Shown here one piece after another: positions 17,765-25,513 of a DNA stretch of 64,000 bases; position 1 is the stretch's first letter; every line of letters starts with the position of its first letter. Under the pieces are notes generated by a model. That model made no database searches. It worked only from the letters and a program-made list of their open reading frames with translations, and was not told the origin of the DNA. This DNA is from Rikenellaceae bacterium. GTDB taxonomy: Bacteria > Bacteroidota > Bacteroidia > Bacteroidales > Rikenellaceae. The DNA lies in assembly GCA_015059955.1 (NCBI GenBank), contig SUZK01000008.1, forward strand, positions 1 through 64,000, read 5' to 3'. Made by a program: the position numbers and the translations under genes.

Positions 17765-20700
17765 TACTCTGCATCAATTGTTGATACGCCCAGTGTAATC
17801 TCCTCCAAGACGTCGAGGAGTACGCTTACGGTCTCCAACGCTGTGAAGATTGTCACGTTGTTTTCGACGGCGCAGCGACGGATGTCGTAGCCATCGAGAC
17901 GTGAGCTGTGCTGGTTGATATCTATGGTGTTGATAACGTAGTTAACATGGCCCTTGCGTATAGAGTCGAATATCTCGGTAGAACCCTCGCTGAGCTTCTT
18001 GAGACAGCGTGTGCGGATGCCATTCTCGCGCATGAACTTCGTAGTACCGCTTGTAGCCTCGATGTTGAAGCCGAGCTCGTAGAAGCGGCGGATGAGTGGC
18101 AGTGCGCGCTGCTTGTCAGCATCGGCGATAGAGACGAAGATAGTACCGTAGTTAGCGATGGTCATACCCGATGACTGCAACGACTTATACAAGGCGCGAC
18201 GCAACGATGTGTCGTAGCCGATAGCCTCACCCGTAGACTTCATCTCAGGTGATAGGTATGAGTCGACACCACGAATCTTCGCGAATGAGAATGCTGGGGT
18301 CTTGACGTACCAGCGCTTCTTCTCGTCGGCGATGACCTTCGTAACGCCCTGCTCCTTGAGCGACTTGCCGAGCATCACGTTAGTAGCGATATTCGCCATA
18401 GGTGTGCCCGTGGCCTTTGAGAGGAATGGCACGGTACGCGACGAGCGTGGGTTAACCTCGATTACGTATACCATGTCGTTGTCGTCGGCGATAAACTGGA
18501 TGTTGTAGAGACCGACGATGCCAATCTCCTTACCGAGGCGTATGGTGTAGTCGATAATCGTATCCTTAACCTTCTGGCTGACGCTGAATGTTGGGTATAC
18601 GCTGATAGAGTCGCCCGAGTGGATACCTGTGCGCTCGACGTGCTCCATGATACCTGGGATGAAGACGTCGGTGCCGTCGCAGATGGCGTCAACCTCCAAC
18701 TCCTTACCCATGATATACTTGTCGACAAGCACTGGCTGGTCCTCGTTAATCTCAACGGCTGTCTTGAGGTAGTGGCGCAACGCCTCCTCGTTGGATACAA
18801 TCTGCATGGCGCGACCACCCAACACGTAGCTTGGACGTACCAACACTGGGTAGCCGATACGCTCGGCAGCTGCCACACCGCGCTCAATCTCGGTGATGGC
18901 CTCAGCCTCAGGCTGTGGGATGCCGGCACGGCGCATGATGGCCTCGAAGCACTTTCTATCCTCAGCATTGTTGATAGCCTCGATGCCTGTGCCGATAATC
19001 TTCACGCCGAGGTCCGCAAGAGGCTTGGCAAGGTTGATGGCGGTCTGGCCACCAAGTGATACTACAACGCCCGTAGGCTTCTCAAAGTCGATGACGTTCA
19101 TCACATCCTCGACGGTGAGTGGCTCGAAGTAGAGCTTGTCGCTTGTTGTATAGTCCGTAGATACGGTCTCAGGGTTATTGTTGATGATGATAGCCTCGTA
19201 GCCCGCCTCGCGGATAGCCCAAATGGCGTGCACGGTAGAGTAGTCGAACTCGACACCCTGGCCGATACGGATAGGGCCTGAGCCGAGAACAATGATTTTC
19301 TTGCGGTCGGTGACAATAGACTCGTTCTCCTGCTCATAGGTAGAGTATAGGTATGGCACCTTAGAGTCGAACTCCGCAGCGCACGTGTCAATCATCTTGT
19401 ATACTGGGAAGATGTTGTTTGCCTTACGTAGCAGGAATACCTCCGACTCGCTCATCGACCATAGCTTGCCGATGTACTTGTCGCTGATACCCATGCGCTT
19501 GGCATCCTTCAACACCTCGATATTGCCGACATTCTCAGCTACGACGCGCTCCATCTCGACGATATTCTTTACCTTCTCCAAGAAGAAGAGGTCAATCTTT
19601 GTATTGTCGTAGACGTGCAGAAGGTCCACACCGCGACGTATAAGCTCGGCGATGGCGTAGAGACGGTCGTCGGTACCCTTGCGGATGTAGGCGAGGATGC
19701 CCTCAACAGACATCGTGTCGAACTTCTTGTGGTAGATGTGGCATACGCCAGTCTCGAGTGAGCGTACTGCCTTCAATAGACCCTCCTCGAAGGTGCGGCC
19801 TACGGACATTACCTCACCTGTAGCCTTCATCTGCGTACCGAGCTCGTTTGAGGCATCGCTGAACTTATCGAAGGGGAAGCGTGCCACCTTAGTGACGATG
19901 TAGTCGAGCGTAGGCTCGAAGCTCGCAGGGGTGTTGGCGATGCGTATCTCGTCGAGGGTCATGCCCACAGCGACCTTTGCCGTAACACGTGCGATGGGGT
20001 AGCCACTTGCCTTAGAGGCGAGGGCCGATGAACGGCTCACACGTGGGTTAACCTCGATGATGAAGTACTTGAATGATAGTGGGTCGAGGGCAAACTGAAC
20101 GTTGCAACCGCCCTCGATTTTAAGTGCGCGGATAAGTTTCAAGGCGCTTGAACGGAGCATATTGTACTCCTTTGAGGCAAGCGTCTGGCTGGGTGCTACG
20201 ACGATAGAGTCACCCGTATGGATGCCCACAGGGTCTACGTTCTCCATCGAGCAGATGGCAATCGCTGTATCGTTCTTGTCGCGCATAACCTCGAACTCAA
20301 TCTCCTTGTAGCCCTTGATGCTCTTCTCGACGAGCACCTGGTGGATAGGCGATAGGGCGAGGGCGTTGCGCATGACGTCGCGAAGCTCCTCCTCGTTGTC
20401 GGCAAAGCCACCACCTGTACCACCGAGCGTAAATGCTGGGCGTAGAACTACGGGGTAGCCAATCTCTTTAGCCGCCTCGACACCCTCCTCAATAGAGTTG
20501 GTGATGCGCGAGGGGATTACTGGCTCACCGATACGCAAGCATAGCTCCTTGAAGAGCTCGCGGTCCTCAGCCTCCTCGATAGAGGTGAACGACGTCCCGA
20601 GAATCTCGACGCCACACTCCTCCAAGATACCCTTCTTGGCGAGCTGCACGGCGAGGTTAAGGCCTGTCTGACCGCCGAGGCCTGGCACGATAGCATCGGG

Positions 20701-20946
20701 GCGCTCGTAACGTATAATCTTGGCTACGTACTCCAAGGTTAGAGGCTCCATGTATACCTTGTCGGCGATATGCGTGTCGGTCATGATTGTTGCAGGGTTC
20801 GAGTTAACGAGTATCACTTGATAACCCTCCTCCTTGAGTGCGAGGCACGCCTGCGTACCTGCGTAGTCGAACTCGGCAGCCTGGCCAATGACAATAGGGC
20901 CAGAGCCGATGACCATTACCTTCTTAATATCTGTTCTCTTAGGCAT
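17764..20946 (-). CDS. carB: Carbamoyl-phosphate synthase, large subunit
   Basis: A 1060-residue synthetase subunit that makes carbamoyl phosphate from bicarbonate, ammonia and two ATP. The usual order is present: a carboxyphosphate ATP-grasp domain (about 1-400; [33 protein letters not shown]), an oligomerisation region, a second ATP-grasp domain (about 550-930; [31 protein letters not shown]) and a C-terminal MGS-like allosteric domain (about 935-1060). No key motif appears lost. As the partner CarA lacks its glutaminase residues, this subunit is likely fed by free ammonia. It overlaps carA by 8 bases. Confidence 0.95.
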   Translation of the reverse strand: MPKRTDIKKVMVIGSGPIVIGQAAEFDYAGTQACLALKEEGYQVILVNSNPATIMTDTHIADKVYMEPLTLEYVAKIIRYERPDAIVPGLGGQTGLNLAVQLAKKGILEECGVEILGTSFTSIEEAEDRELFKELCLRIGEPVIPSRITNSIEEGVEAAKEIGYPVVLRPAFTLGGTGGGFADNEEELRDVMRNALALSPIHQVLVEKSIKGYKEIEFEVMRDKNDTAIAICSMENVDPVGIHTGDSIVVAPSQTLASKEYNMLRSSALKLIRALKIEGGCNVQFALDPLSFKYFIIEVNPRVSRSSALASKASGYPIARVTAKVAVGMTLDEIRIANTPASFEPTLDYIVTKVARFPFDKFSDASNELGTQMKATGEVMSVGRTFEEGLLKAVRSLETGVCHIYHKKFDTMSVEGILAYIRKGTDDRLYAIAELIRRGVDLLHVYDNTKIDLFFLEKVKNIVEMERVVAENVGNIEVLKDAKRMGISDKYIGKLWSMSESEVFLLRKANNIFPVYKMIDTCAAEFDSKVPYLYSTYEQENESIVTDRKKIIVLGSGPIRIGQGVEFDYSTVHAIWAIREAGYEAIIINNNPETVSTDYTTSDKLYFEPLTVEDVMNVIDFEKPTGVVVSLGGQTAINLAKPLADLGVKIIGTGIEAINNAEDRKCFEAIMRRAGIPQPEAEAITEIERGVAAAERIGYPVLVRPSYVLGGRAMQIVSNEEALRHYLKTAVEINEDQPVLVDKYIMGKELEVDAICDGTDVFIPGIMEHVERTGIHSGDSISVYPTFSVSQKVKDTIIDYTIRLGKEIGIVGLYNIQFIADDNDMVYVIEVNPRSSRTVPFLSKATGTPMANIATNVMLGKSLKEQGVTKVIADEKKRWYVKTPAFSFAKIRGVDSYLSPEMKSTGEAIGYDTSLRRALYKSLQSSGMTIANYGTIFVSIADADKQRALPLIRRFYELGFNIEATSGTTKFMRENGIRTRCLKKLSEGSTEIFDSIRKGHVNYVINTIDINQHSSRLDGYDIRRCAVENNVTIFTALETVSVLLDVLEEITLGVSTIDAE

Positions 20947-22027
20947 TTTTATGCTCCTCCATCAATTTAATGAATTTGTCGAATAGGTAGTTGCTGCTTG
21001 CCTCTGGTGTGCAGTCGGGCTGATACTGTACCGAGAAGAGCATGTCGCTCATAGACTCGATGCCGGCCACGGTGTTGTCCAAGAGGTTGCGGTGCGTAAC
21101 GGTGAGAGGCGTTGCTGCGAGTGATGCCTCGTTGACCACATAGTTGTGGTTCTGTGTCACTATCTCCAGCTTGTCGTTCTCAATGTACTTTACAGGGTGG
21201 TTCGAGCCGTGGTGGCCGAACTTGAGCTTGTCGTTCTTAGCACCATAGGCCATGGCGATAATCTGATGGCCGAGGTCGACGCCAAAGATTGGCAGCTTGC
21301 CACGAAGCTCGTTGAGCGTCTTGCCCACAACAGCCACGTCGGCAGGGTCACCAGGACCGTTCGAGAGGAAGATGCCGTCGGGGTTGAAGGCCATAATCTC
21401 CTCGGCTGTCGAGTTGTAGGGTACGATGGTGACGTTGCAGCCCTTCATGTTGAGCTGGCGGATGAAGCTATACTTGATGCCGCAGTCTACGGCCACAACA
21501 TCCCACTTATGGTTGGGCGTACGCGAGAACCAGCGCTTCTTGCAGCTTATGCGCTCCACCTGGTCGTGGCGTAGCTCCGTGGTATTGATGAGCTTCAGAG
21601 CCTCGTCGAGGGTTGTGTCGATGTCGACGATAGCTGCCTTCTGCGTACCCTCGTTGCGGATGATACGCGTAATCATTCGAGTATCCACGCCGCTGATACC
21701 AGGGATGTCGAGCTCCTCGAAGGTCTCGTTCATAGTCTTGGTGTAGCGGAAGTTGCTGGGGGCGTCGCAGCACTCGCGTACTACCATGCCACCCATCGTG
21801 GGGAACTTACTCTCGTAGTCCTCATCCATAAAGCCGTAGTTGCCCATAAGAGGGTAGGTCATGACCACAATCTGGTCGGTGTACGTTGGGTCTGACACAA
21901 TCTCCTGGTAGCCCACCATCGAGGTGTTGAAGACGATCTCGTATACCGCCACGCGGTTAGAGCCGAATCCATAGCCTGGAAACTCCTTGCCATTCTCAAG
22001 TACAAGTTTCTTGGTAAAAGGTCTCAT
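20939..22027 (-). CDS. carA: Carbamoyl-phosphate synthase small subunit, catalytic triad lost
   Basis: A 362-residue CarA by fold and context: the N-terminal CarA domain ([25 protein letters not shown]) and the class I glutamine-amidotransferase domain ([27 protein letters not shown]) are both present. The glutaminase centre is altered. The nucleophile motif normally reading GxCLGHQ is GVDLGHQ (Asp251 for Cys). The usual HPE near the C-terminus is QPD (Gln336, Asp338). I re-read the codons on the minus strand and they are unambiguous: GTC-GAC-CTC-GGC and CAG-TAT-CAG-CCC-GAC. It should not hydrolyse glutamine, so a structural or ammonia-dependent role is inferred. The frame is intact, so it is not a pseudogene. 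Confidence 0.93.
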   Translation of the reverse strand: MRPFTKKLVLENGKEFPGYGFGSNRVAVYEIVFNTSMVGYQEIVSDPTYTDQIVVMTYPLMGNYGFMDEDYESKFPTMGGMVVRECCDAPSNFRYTKTMNETFEELDIPGISGVDTRMITRIIRNEGTQKAAIVDIDTTLDEALKLINTTELRHDQVERISCKKRWFSRTPNHKWDVVAVDCGIKYSFIRQLNMKGCNVTIVPYNSTAEEIMAFNPDGIFLSNGPGDPADVAVVGKTLNELRGKLPIFGVDLGHQIIAMAYGAKNDKLKFGHHGSNHPVKYIENDKLEIVTQNHNYVVNEASLAATPLTVTHRNLLDNTVAGIESMSDMLFSVQYQPDCTPEASSNYLFDKFIKLMEEHKNA

Positions 22028-22045
22028 CTAATTGTTGGTTTTATA

Positions 22046-23311
22046 TTATTTTGTCTTGTTGTCGTAAACTATGTTGCCGCGGTGTATGGTCATGGCGATA
22101 TCGCCCACCATATCACGACCATCGAACATCGAAATCTTACCCATAGAGTAGAACTTCGTGCTATCTACTCGCCACTGGCGCTCGGTGTCGATAAGAACGA
22201 TGTCGGCACGCGCACCCTCCTCGATGCCACCCTCTATGCGGAATACTTTGCGAGGGTTGATACTCATAAGCTCCACGAGGCGCTCCATGGTTATTATCCC
22301 CTTGCGCACAAGGTGGGTGTTGAGCGCTGCAAAGGCTGTTTCAAGGCCTACGATGCCCATGGCGCTATCCTTCAAGCCGCGCGACTTCTCCTCGACACTA
22401 TGTGGCGCATGGTCGGTGGCTATCATGTCGATAGTGCCATCCTTGATGCCCTCGATGAGTGCTGCGCGGTCCTCGGCAGAACGTAGCGGTGGGTTCATCT
22501 TCCAGCGCGCATCCTCCTGGAGGTCCATATCTGTAAATATTAGGTAGTGAGGGCCTGTCTCACACGTCACCTTGACACCACGCGCCTTAGCCTGGCGTAC
22601 AAGCTCCACAGTCTCCTTTGTCGAGATGTGGCATACGTGGTAGCGGCAACCTACTCTCTCGGCAATCTCAATGTCGCGGCGCACCTGCTCCCACTCGCTC
22701 TCTGAGCAGATGCCCTTGTGGCCGTGCTGACGTGCATACTCGCCATCGTGGATGTAGCCACCCTTGAGCAACTCTTCGACCTCGCAGTGGGCGGCGATAA
22801 TGGCGTCGTGCTTCGTGGCCTCGACCATCGCGCGCTCCATCATGCCGTCAACTTGCACGCCGCTACCATCGTCCGAGAATGCCGCTACCTTGTCGTGGAG
22901 TGAGGCAATGTCGACAAGCTCCTCGCCCTTGCGCCCTATGGTTATCGCGGCGTAGGGTAGTACCTCTATCTTGGCGTCGCTGTCGATAATATCCTGCTGC
23001 ACCTTGAGGTTCTCAACGGTGTCGGGCACGGGGTTAAGGTTGGGCATCGAGCATACGGTAGTATAGCCGCCACGTGCTGCTGCCATTGTGCCTGTCGCTA
23101 TGCGCTCCTTGTAGCCGTAGCCTGGCTCGCGTAGGTGTACGTGTACATCCACAAAGGCGGGTGCTACCATCAGCCCAGAGGCATCTATGATGATGTCACC
23201 CACGTCTGGCGTGATGTTCTCGGCAACGGCCGCTATACGCTCGCCAGCAATGGCAATGTCTACTCTTTGACCGGTGGCTGTTGTGCCACCCTTGACGATT
23301 GTTCTGCTCAT
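22046..23311 (-). CDS. pyrC: Dihydroorotase
   Basis: A 421-residue class I dihydroorotase, an amidohydrolase that cyclises carbamoyl aspartate to dihydroorotate. The metal-binding motif HVHLREPG lies near residue 57. Further metal ligands are in AAHCEVEE and CHISTKE, and the catalytic Asp is in IATDHAPHS. The length fits the longer class I type (PyrC of Gram-positives and Bacteroidetes), not the 340-residue E. coli type. It is the first gene of the pyr operon, and its ATG lies only 10 nt after the T-run of an intrinsic terminator, so its expression should depend on read-through. Confidence 0.95.
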   Translation of the reverse strand: MSRTIVKGGTTATGQRVDIAIAGERIAAVAENITPDVGDIIIDASGLMVAPAFVDVHVHLREPGYGYKERIATGTMAAARGGYTTVCSMPNLNPVPDTVENLKVQQDIIDSDAKIEVLPYAAITIGRKGEELVDIASLHDKVAAFSDDGSGVQVDGMMERAMVEATKHDAIIAAHCEVEELLKGGYIHDGEYARQHGHKGICSESEWEQVRRDIEIAERVGCRYHVCHISTKETVELVRQAKARGVKVTCETGPHYLIFTDMDLQEDARWKMNPPLRSAEDRAALIEGIKDGTIDMIATDHAPHSVEEKSRGLKDSAMGIVGLETAFAALNTHLVRKGIITMERLVELMSINPRKVFRIEGGIEEGARADIVLIDTERQWRVDSTKFYSMGKISMFDGRDMVGDIAMTIHRGNIVYDNKTK

Positions 23312-23321
23312 ATCTACGTAT

Positions 23322-23348
23322 AAAAAATGGCGGCCCTAAGAGCCGCCA
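23322..23348 (-). terminator. Attenuator-type terminator in the pyr leader
   Basis: On the minus strand, a perfect 7-bp GC-rich stem (TGGCGGC/GCCGCCA, 23342-23348 with 23328-23334) is followed by TTTTTT (23322-23327). It sits between the pyr promoter and pyrC, so it must be bypassed for the operon to be read. Confidence 0.8.
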
Positions 23349-23352
23349 AATA

Positions 23353-23457
23353 TCAATTAAAAACAGTGATACCAGTTGAATCGAAGCGTCGACGATTACC
23401 ACACGCCTGCTTAGCTCGCAGTGCTTCATTATGGTAGGTATTAATCGCTCGCTTCAT
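23353..23457 (-). CDS. Putative 34-residue pyr leader peptide
   Basis: An ORF of 34 codons too short for routine gene calling. It starts at ATG 23457, preceded by an AAGGA ribosome-binding sequence, and stops at TGA 23353, 4 nt before the terminator hairpin begins. The peptide is basic (MKRAINTYHNEALRAKQ at the start). A U-rich run (CTGTTTTTAATTG) lies at its end. The arrangement recalls the E. coli pyrBI leader, where a ribosome closely following polymerase stalled for UTP prevents the terminator forming. The ORF is seen; its translation and role are inferred. Confidence 0.5.
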   Translation of the reverse strand: MKRAINTYHNEALRAKQACGNRRRFDSTGITVFN

Positions 23458-23476
23458 ATCCTTATGTAAATTTGCG

Positions 23477-23507
23477 CAAAGGTAGCGTTTTTTCGCTTAC
23501 CGTGCAA
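23477..23507 (-). promoter_or_regulatory. Promoter of the pyr operon
   Basis: On the minus strand, TTG (23505-23507), a 20-nt spacer and TACCTTTG (23477-23484) match the Bacteroidetes consensus. The predicted start is near 23471, giving a leader of about 160 nt that contains the short ORF and the terminator. Confidence 0.75.
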
Positions 23508-23556
23508 TAGTTTTTGCAATTATTTTTTACTTTTTTTGTTCAATGGGCAATTAGAA

Positions 23557-23832
23557 ATGCGAGGGCGCTACGCTTGGAGGGTTCTGGATTAGGGGGTTTA
23601 GAGTTTGGGGATTATGGGGAAAGTGGGGATTATGGGGAATGTGCTTTCTTAATCTCTCTATCATCTTTGCTCACATCGCTCACATCGCTCACAACGCTCA
23701 CATCGCTCACAACGCTCACAACGCTCACAACGCTCACATCGCTCACACCGCTCACATCACTCACATCGCTCACATCGCTCACATCGCTCACACCACCCCT
23801 TGTGTGTGAGTGTGTGTTTGTGTGTAGTGAAC
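23557..23832. repeat. Left arm of a long inverted repeat: G-runs plus 14 copies of a 9-bp unit
   Basis: The core, 23669-23794, is 14 tandem copies of GCTCACATC with third-from-last-base variants (T, A or C). On its left are four GGGG runs (23607-23637) with 5-nt spacers, on its right ACCCCTTGTGTGTGAG. The same modules recur in reverse order and orientation at 24427-24668. Long ORFs through these repeats are artefacts of the 9-bp period, which encodes Ser-Asp-Val on one strand. Confidence 0.85.
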
Positions 23833-23931
23833 GTTAACTTGAAATCACTGGGCAGGATTGTCTTGTACGGGACAACGCCTTTGCGCCCTCGACGCGGAGC
23901 ACCCAAAGGACAACGCACCCCAAGATGTCAC

Positions 23932-24339
23932 GGGTATACTTATATATACCCACATCATTAGTGGGTTGCGTTTATAGATGAAAAACTGATAGTGGTAACA
24001 ACACTATCTTTGTTCTTTCATCTCTTGGTATACGCATCGTTCGTTTTGTCGTTCAGTCACACGCCACATACGTTGAGTGAACTATGAAACTAACGTATGC
24101 GCTATACACTATCAATTAGCTCTTAGGTGCCAACCAAAGAGCTAATTACATATCAATATAAATAATATCATAGTCAATTTATTGACTACGATATATGCCG
24201 CCCCTATCTATATAATTATATATATAGATTAACCTTTGGTGGCGGCTATATAGCTATGCTATATCATATTTATATTATTGAGTATCAGTGGCGTAGTAGA
24301 CTATCACAGAGCCATTGATGCGCAGTGTGACAACCACTG
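23932..24339. other. Array of about ten consecutive hairpins between the pyr and pur operons
   Basis: No gene is seen. Perfect or near-perfect stems follow one another: 23932-23951 and 23949-23965 (sharing bases, so mutually exclusive), 23976-24023 (nested 8- and 7-bp stems), 24067-24099, 24114-24147 (11-bp stem), 24171-24188, 24197-24246, 24248-24264, 24284-24319 and 24323-24339. Gaps between stems are often under 25 nt. A minus-strand promoter adjoins the right end, so this may be a structured RNA; a DNA-level structure is equally possible. Confidence 0.65.
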
Positions 24340-24348
24340 TTGCTACTG

Positions 24349-24380
24349 CAAATATACAAAAAAATATTGCCCTTGTCAAG
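24349..24380 (-). promoter_or_regulatory. Minus-strand promoter reading into the hairpin array
   Basis: CTTG (24377-24380), a 20-nt spacer and TATATTTG (24349-24356) match the consensus. The predicted start near 24342 coincides with the edge of the hairpin array. The pyr operon has a closer promoter of its own, so this one may serve a non-coding transcript. Confidence 0.6.
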
Positions 24381-24426
24381 TATTTTAACAAATATTTTTC
24401 TGTATTCGGTTGAACAGTCGCGGACA

Positions 24427-24668
24427 CAAACTCACAAACTCACAAACTCACACACAAGGGGTGGTGTGAGCGATGTGAGCGATGTGAGCGATGTGAGCGA
24501 TGTGAGCGGTGTGAGTGATGTGAGCGATGTGAGCGATGTGAGCGTTGTGAGCAGTGTGAGCAGTGTGAGCGAAGATGAAAGAAAGATTAAGGAACCACAT
24601 TCCCCATAATCCCCATAATCCCCACTTTCCCCATTTTCCCCACACTCCCCACCCCCAGCGCCCTCGCA
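24427..24668. repeat. Right arm of the long inverted repeat: 12 copies of a 9-bp unit plus C-runs
   Basis: The core, 24463-24570, is 12 tandem copies of GATGTGAGC-type units, the reverse complement of the left-arm unit. It is followed by seven C4-C5 runs (24602-24656) and CGCCCTCGC, mirroring the left arm. Copy numbers differ between arms (14 and 12), showing that the unit expands or contracts. Confidence 0.85.
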
Positions 24669-24751
24669 AGCGAAGTGCACGCCCATTACGATTTGTTAAA
24701 AAAAAGTTGATAAAAGAGCATATACCTATTTTTAATTTGAGAATTTATCGC

Positions 24752-24759
24752 TACCTTTG
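24752..24759 (+). promoter_or_regulatory. -7 box of the pur operon promoter
   Basis: TACCTTTG lies 4 nt before an ATG (24764). A TTTT at 24729-24732 stands 19 nt upstream as a weak -33 element. The transcript would start at or next to the ATG, giving an essentially leaderless first ORF. Confidence 0.55.
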
Positions 24760-24763
24760 TTGC

Positions 24764-24937
24764 ATGGATAATCTCTCTCTGCAACCCGATATGTCGGTGG
24801 CGCTGTCTGAACAGCGTGGATTGCTTGGCTGGTTTGTCGCGCATAGCACTACGACCATCCATGGCATAAAGCCACATTCGGCGACGTTGTATGCTCGTTT
24901 TGTAGCCATCGAGCGCCCTCAGAGAGAACGAATATAA
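24764..24937 (+). CDS. Putative 57-residue leader ORF of the pur operon
   Basis: An ORF of 57 codons starting 4 nt after a consensus -7 box and ending 6 nt before a hairpin terminator, with purE 79 nt beyond its stop. The peptide (MDNLSLQPDMSVALSEQRG at its start) has no recognised domain and no run of a single codon. It could be a leader peptide controlling the terminator by ribosome position, or a small protein in its own right. It is placed like the short ORF of the divergent pyr operon. Confidence 0.4.
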   Translation: MDNLSLQPDMSVALSEQRGLLGWFVAHSTTTIHGIKPHSATLYARFVAIERPQRERI

Positions 24938-24943
24938 TGTATA

Positions 24944-24981
24944 GACCGCTGACGCTCAGGTGTTTGGCGGTCGTTTATTTT
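24944..24981 (+). terminator. Possible attenuator before purE
   Basis: GACCGC (24944-24949) pairs with GCGGTC (24967-24972), and an inner CTGA/TCAG pair is possible. It is followed by GTTTATTTT. The T-run is broken, so the terminator is probably leaky, which fits a position between promoter and first gene. Confidence 0.5.
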
Positions 24982-25015
24982 GAAATACGTAGAATTAAAC
25001 AAAAATAAGAGAATT

Positions 25016-25483
25016 ATGAAAGTAGCAGTTATCATGGGCTCTACAAGCGACTGGGATATTATGAAGGCCGCAGTGGAGACGTTAGAGGAGTTGGGCATCG
25101 AGTATGAGAAGCGCGTTATCAGCGCACACCGCACACCACACCTCATGGTGGAGTATGCCGAGTCGGCGCGAGAGCGTGGTATCGGTGCTATCATCGCTGG
25201 TGCTGGTGGCGCAGCGCACGTTGCGGGTGTCACCGCAGCGTTGACAACAGTGCCTGTAATAGGCGTGCCCATCAAGACCTCGGCACTCGGAGGCCTCGAC
25301 TCGTTGCTCTCTATCGTGCAGATGCCTGGTGGCATCCCTGTGTCGACAACGGCAATCAACGGCGCCAAGAATGCAGCGCTCATAGCAGCATCTATCTTCG
25401 CCCTCACCGACAAGGAGCTTGAGGCGCGCCTCATCGCCTTCCGCAAGGCGCAGACCGAGAAGGTGCTTGCCGCAGAATTGTAG
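25016..25483 (+). CDS. purE: 5-(carboxyamino)imidazole ribonucleotide mutase
   Basis: A 155-residue PurE that moves the carboxylate of N5-CAIR to give CAIR. The family motif [10 protein letters not shown], the SAHRTP active-site stretch and [10 protein letters not shown] are clear, as is the later PVIGVP and [14 protein letters not shown]. This is class I PurE, which needs PurK to supply N5-CAIR; purK is not in the cluster. An upstream TTG at 24980 keeps the frame open, but the ATG at 25016 gives the normal length. It is the first gene of the rightward purine operon. Confidence 0.94.
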   Translation: MKVAVIMGSTSDWDIMKAAVETLEELGIEYEKRVISAHRTPHLMVEYAESARERGIGAIIAGAGGAAHVAGVTAALTTVPVIGVPIKTSALGGLDSLLSIVQMPGGIPVSTTAINGAKNAALIAASIFALTDKELEARLIAFRKAQTEKVLAAEL

Positions 25484-25513
25484 TAATAACCCATAATACC
25501 CAGAGCAACAATC

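Noticed and set aside
20939..22027. carA as a sequencing error or pseudogene
   Set aside because: The frame is open throughout, all non-catalytic motifs are intact, and three separate catalytic positions each differ by clean codon changes rather than indels.
23514..23837. A 107-residue frame of Leu-Thr-Ser/Thr repeats, plus similar frames at 24340-24609 and 24432-24686
   Set aside because: They are produced by the 9-bp tandem repeat, whose period keeps any frame open. There is no start context or conserved domain, and both orientations read equally well.
23669..24570. CRISPR array
   Set aside because: The units are contiguous 9-bp repeats without spacers, and no cas genes are present.
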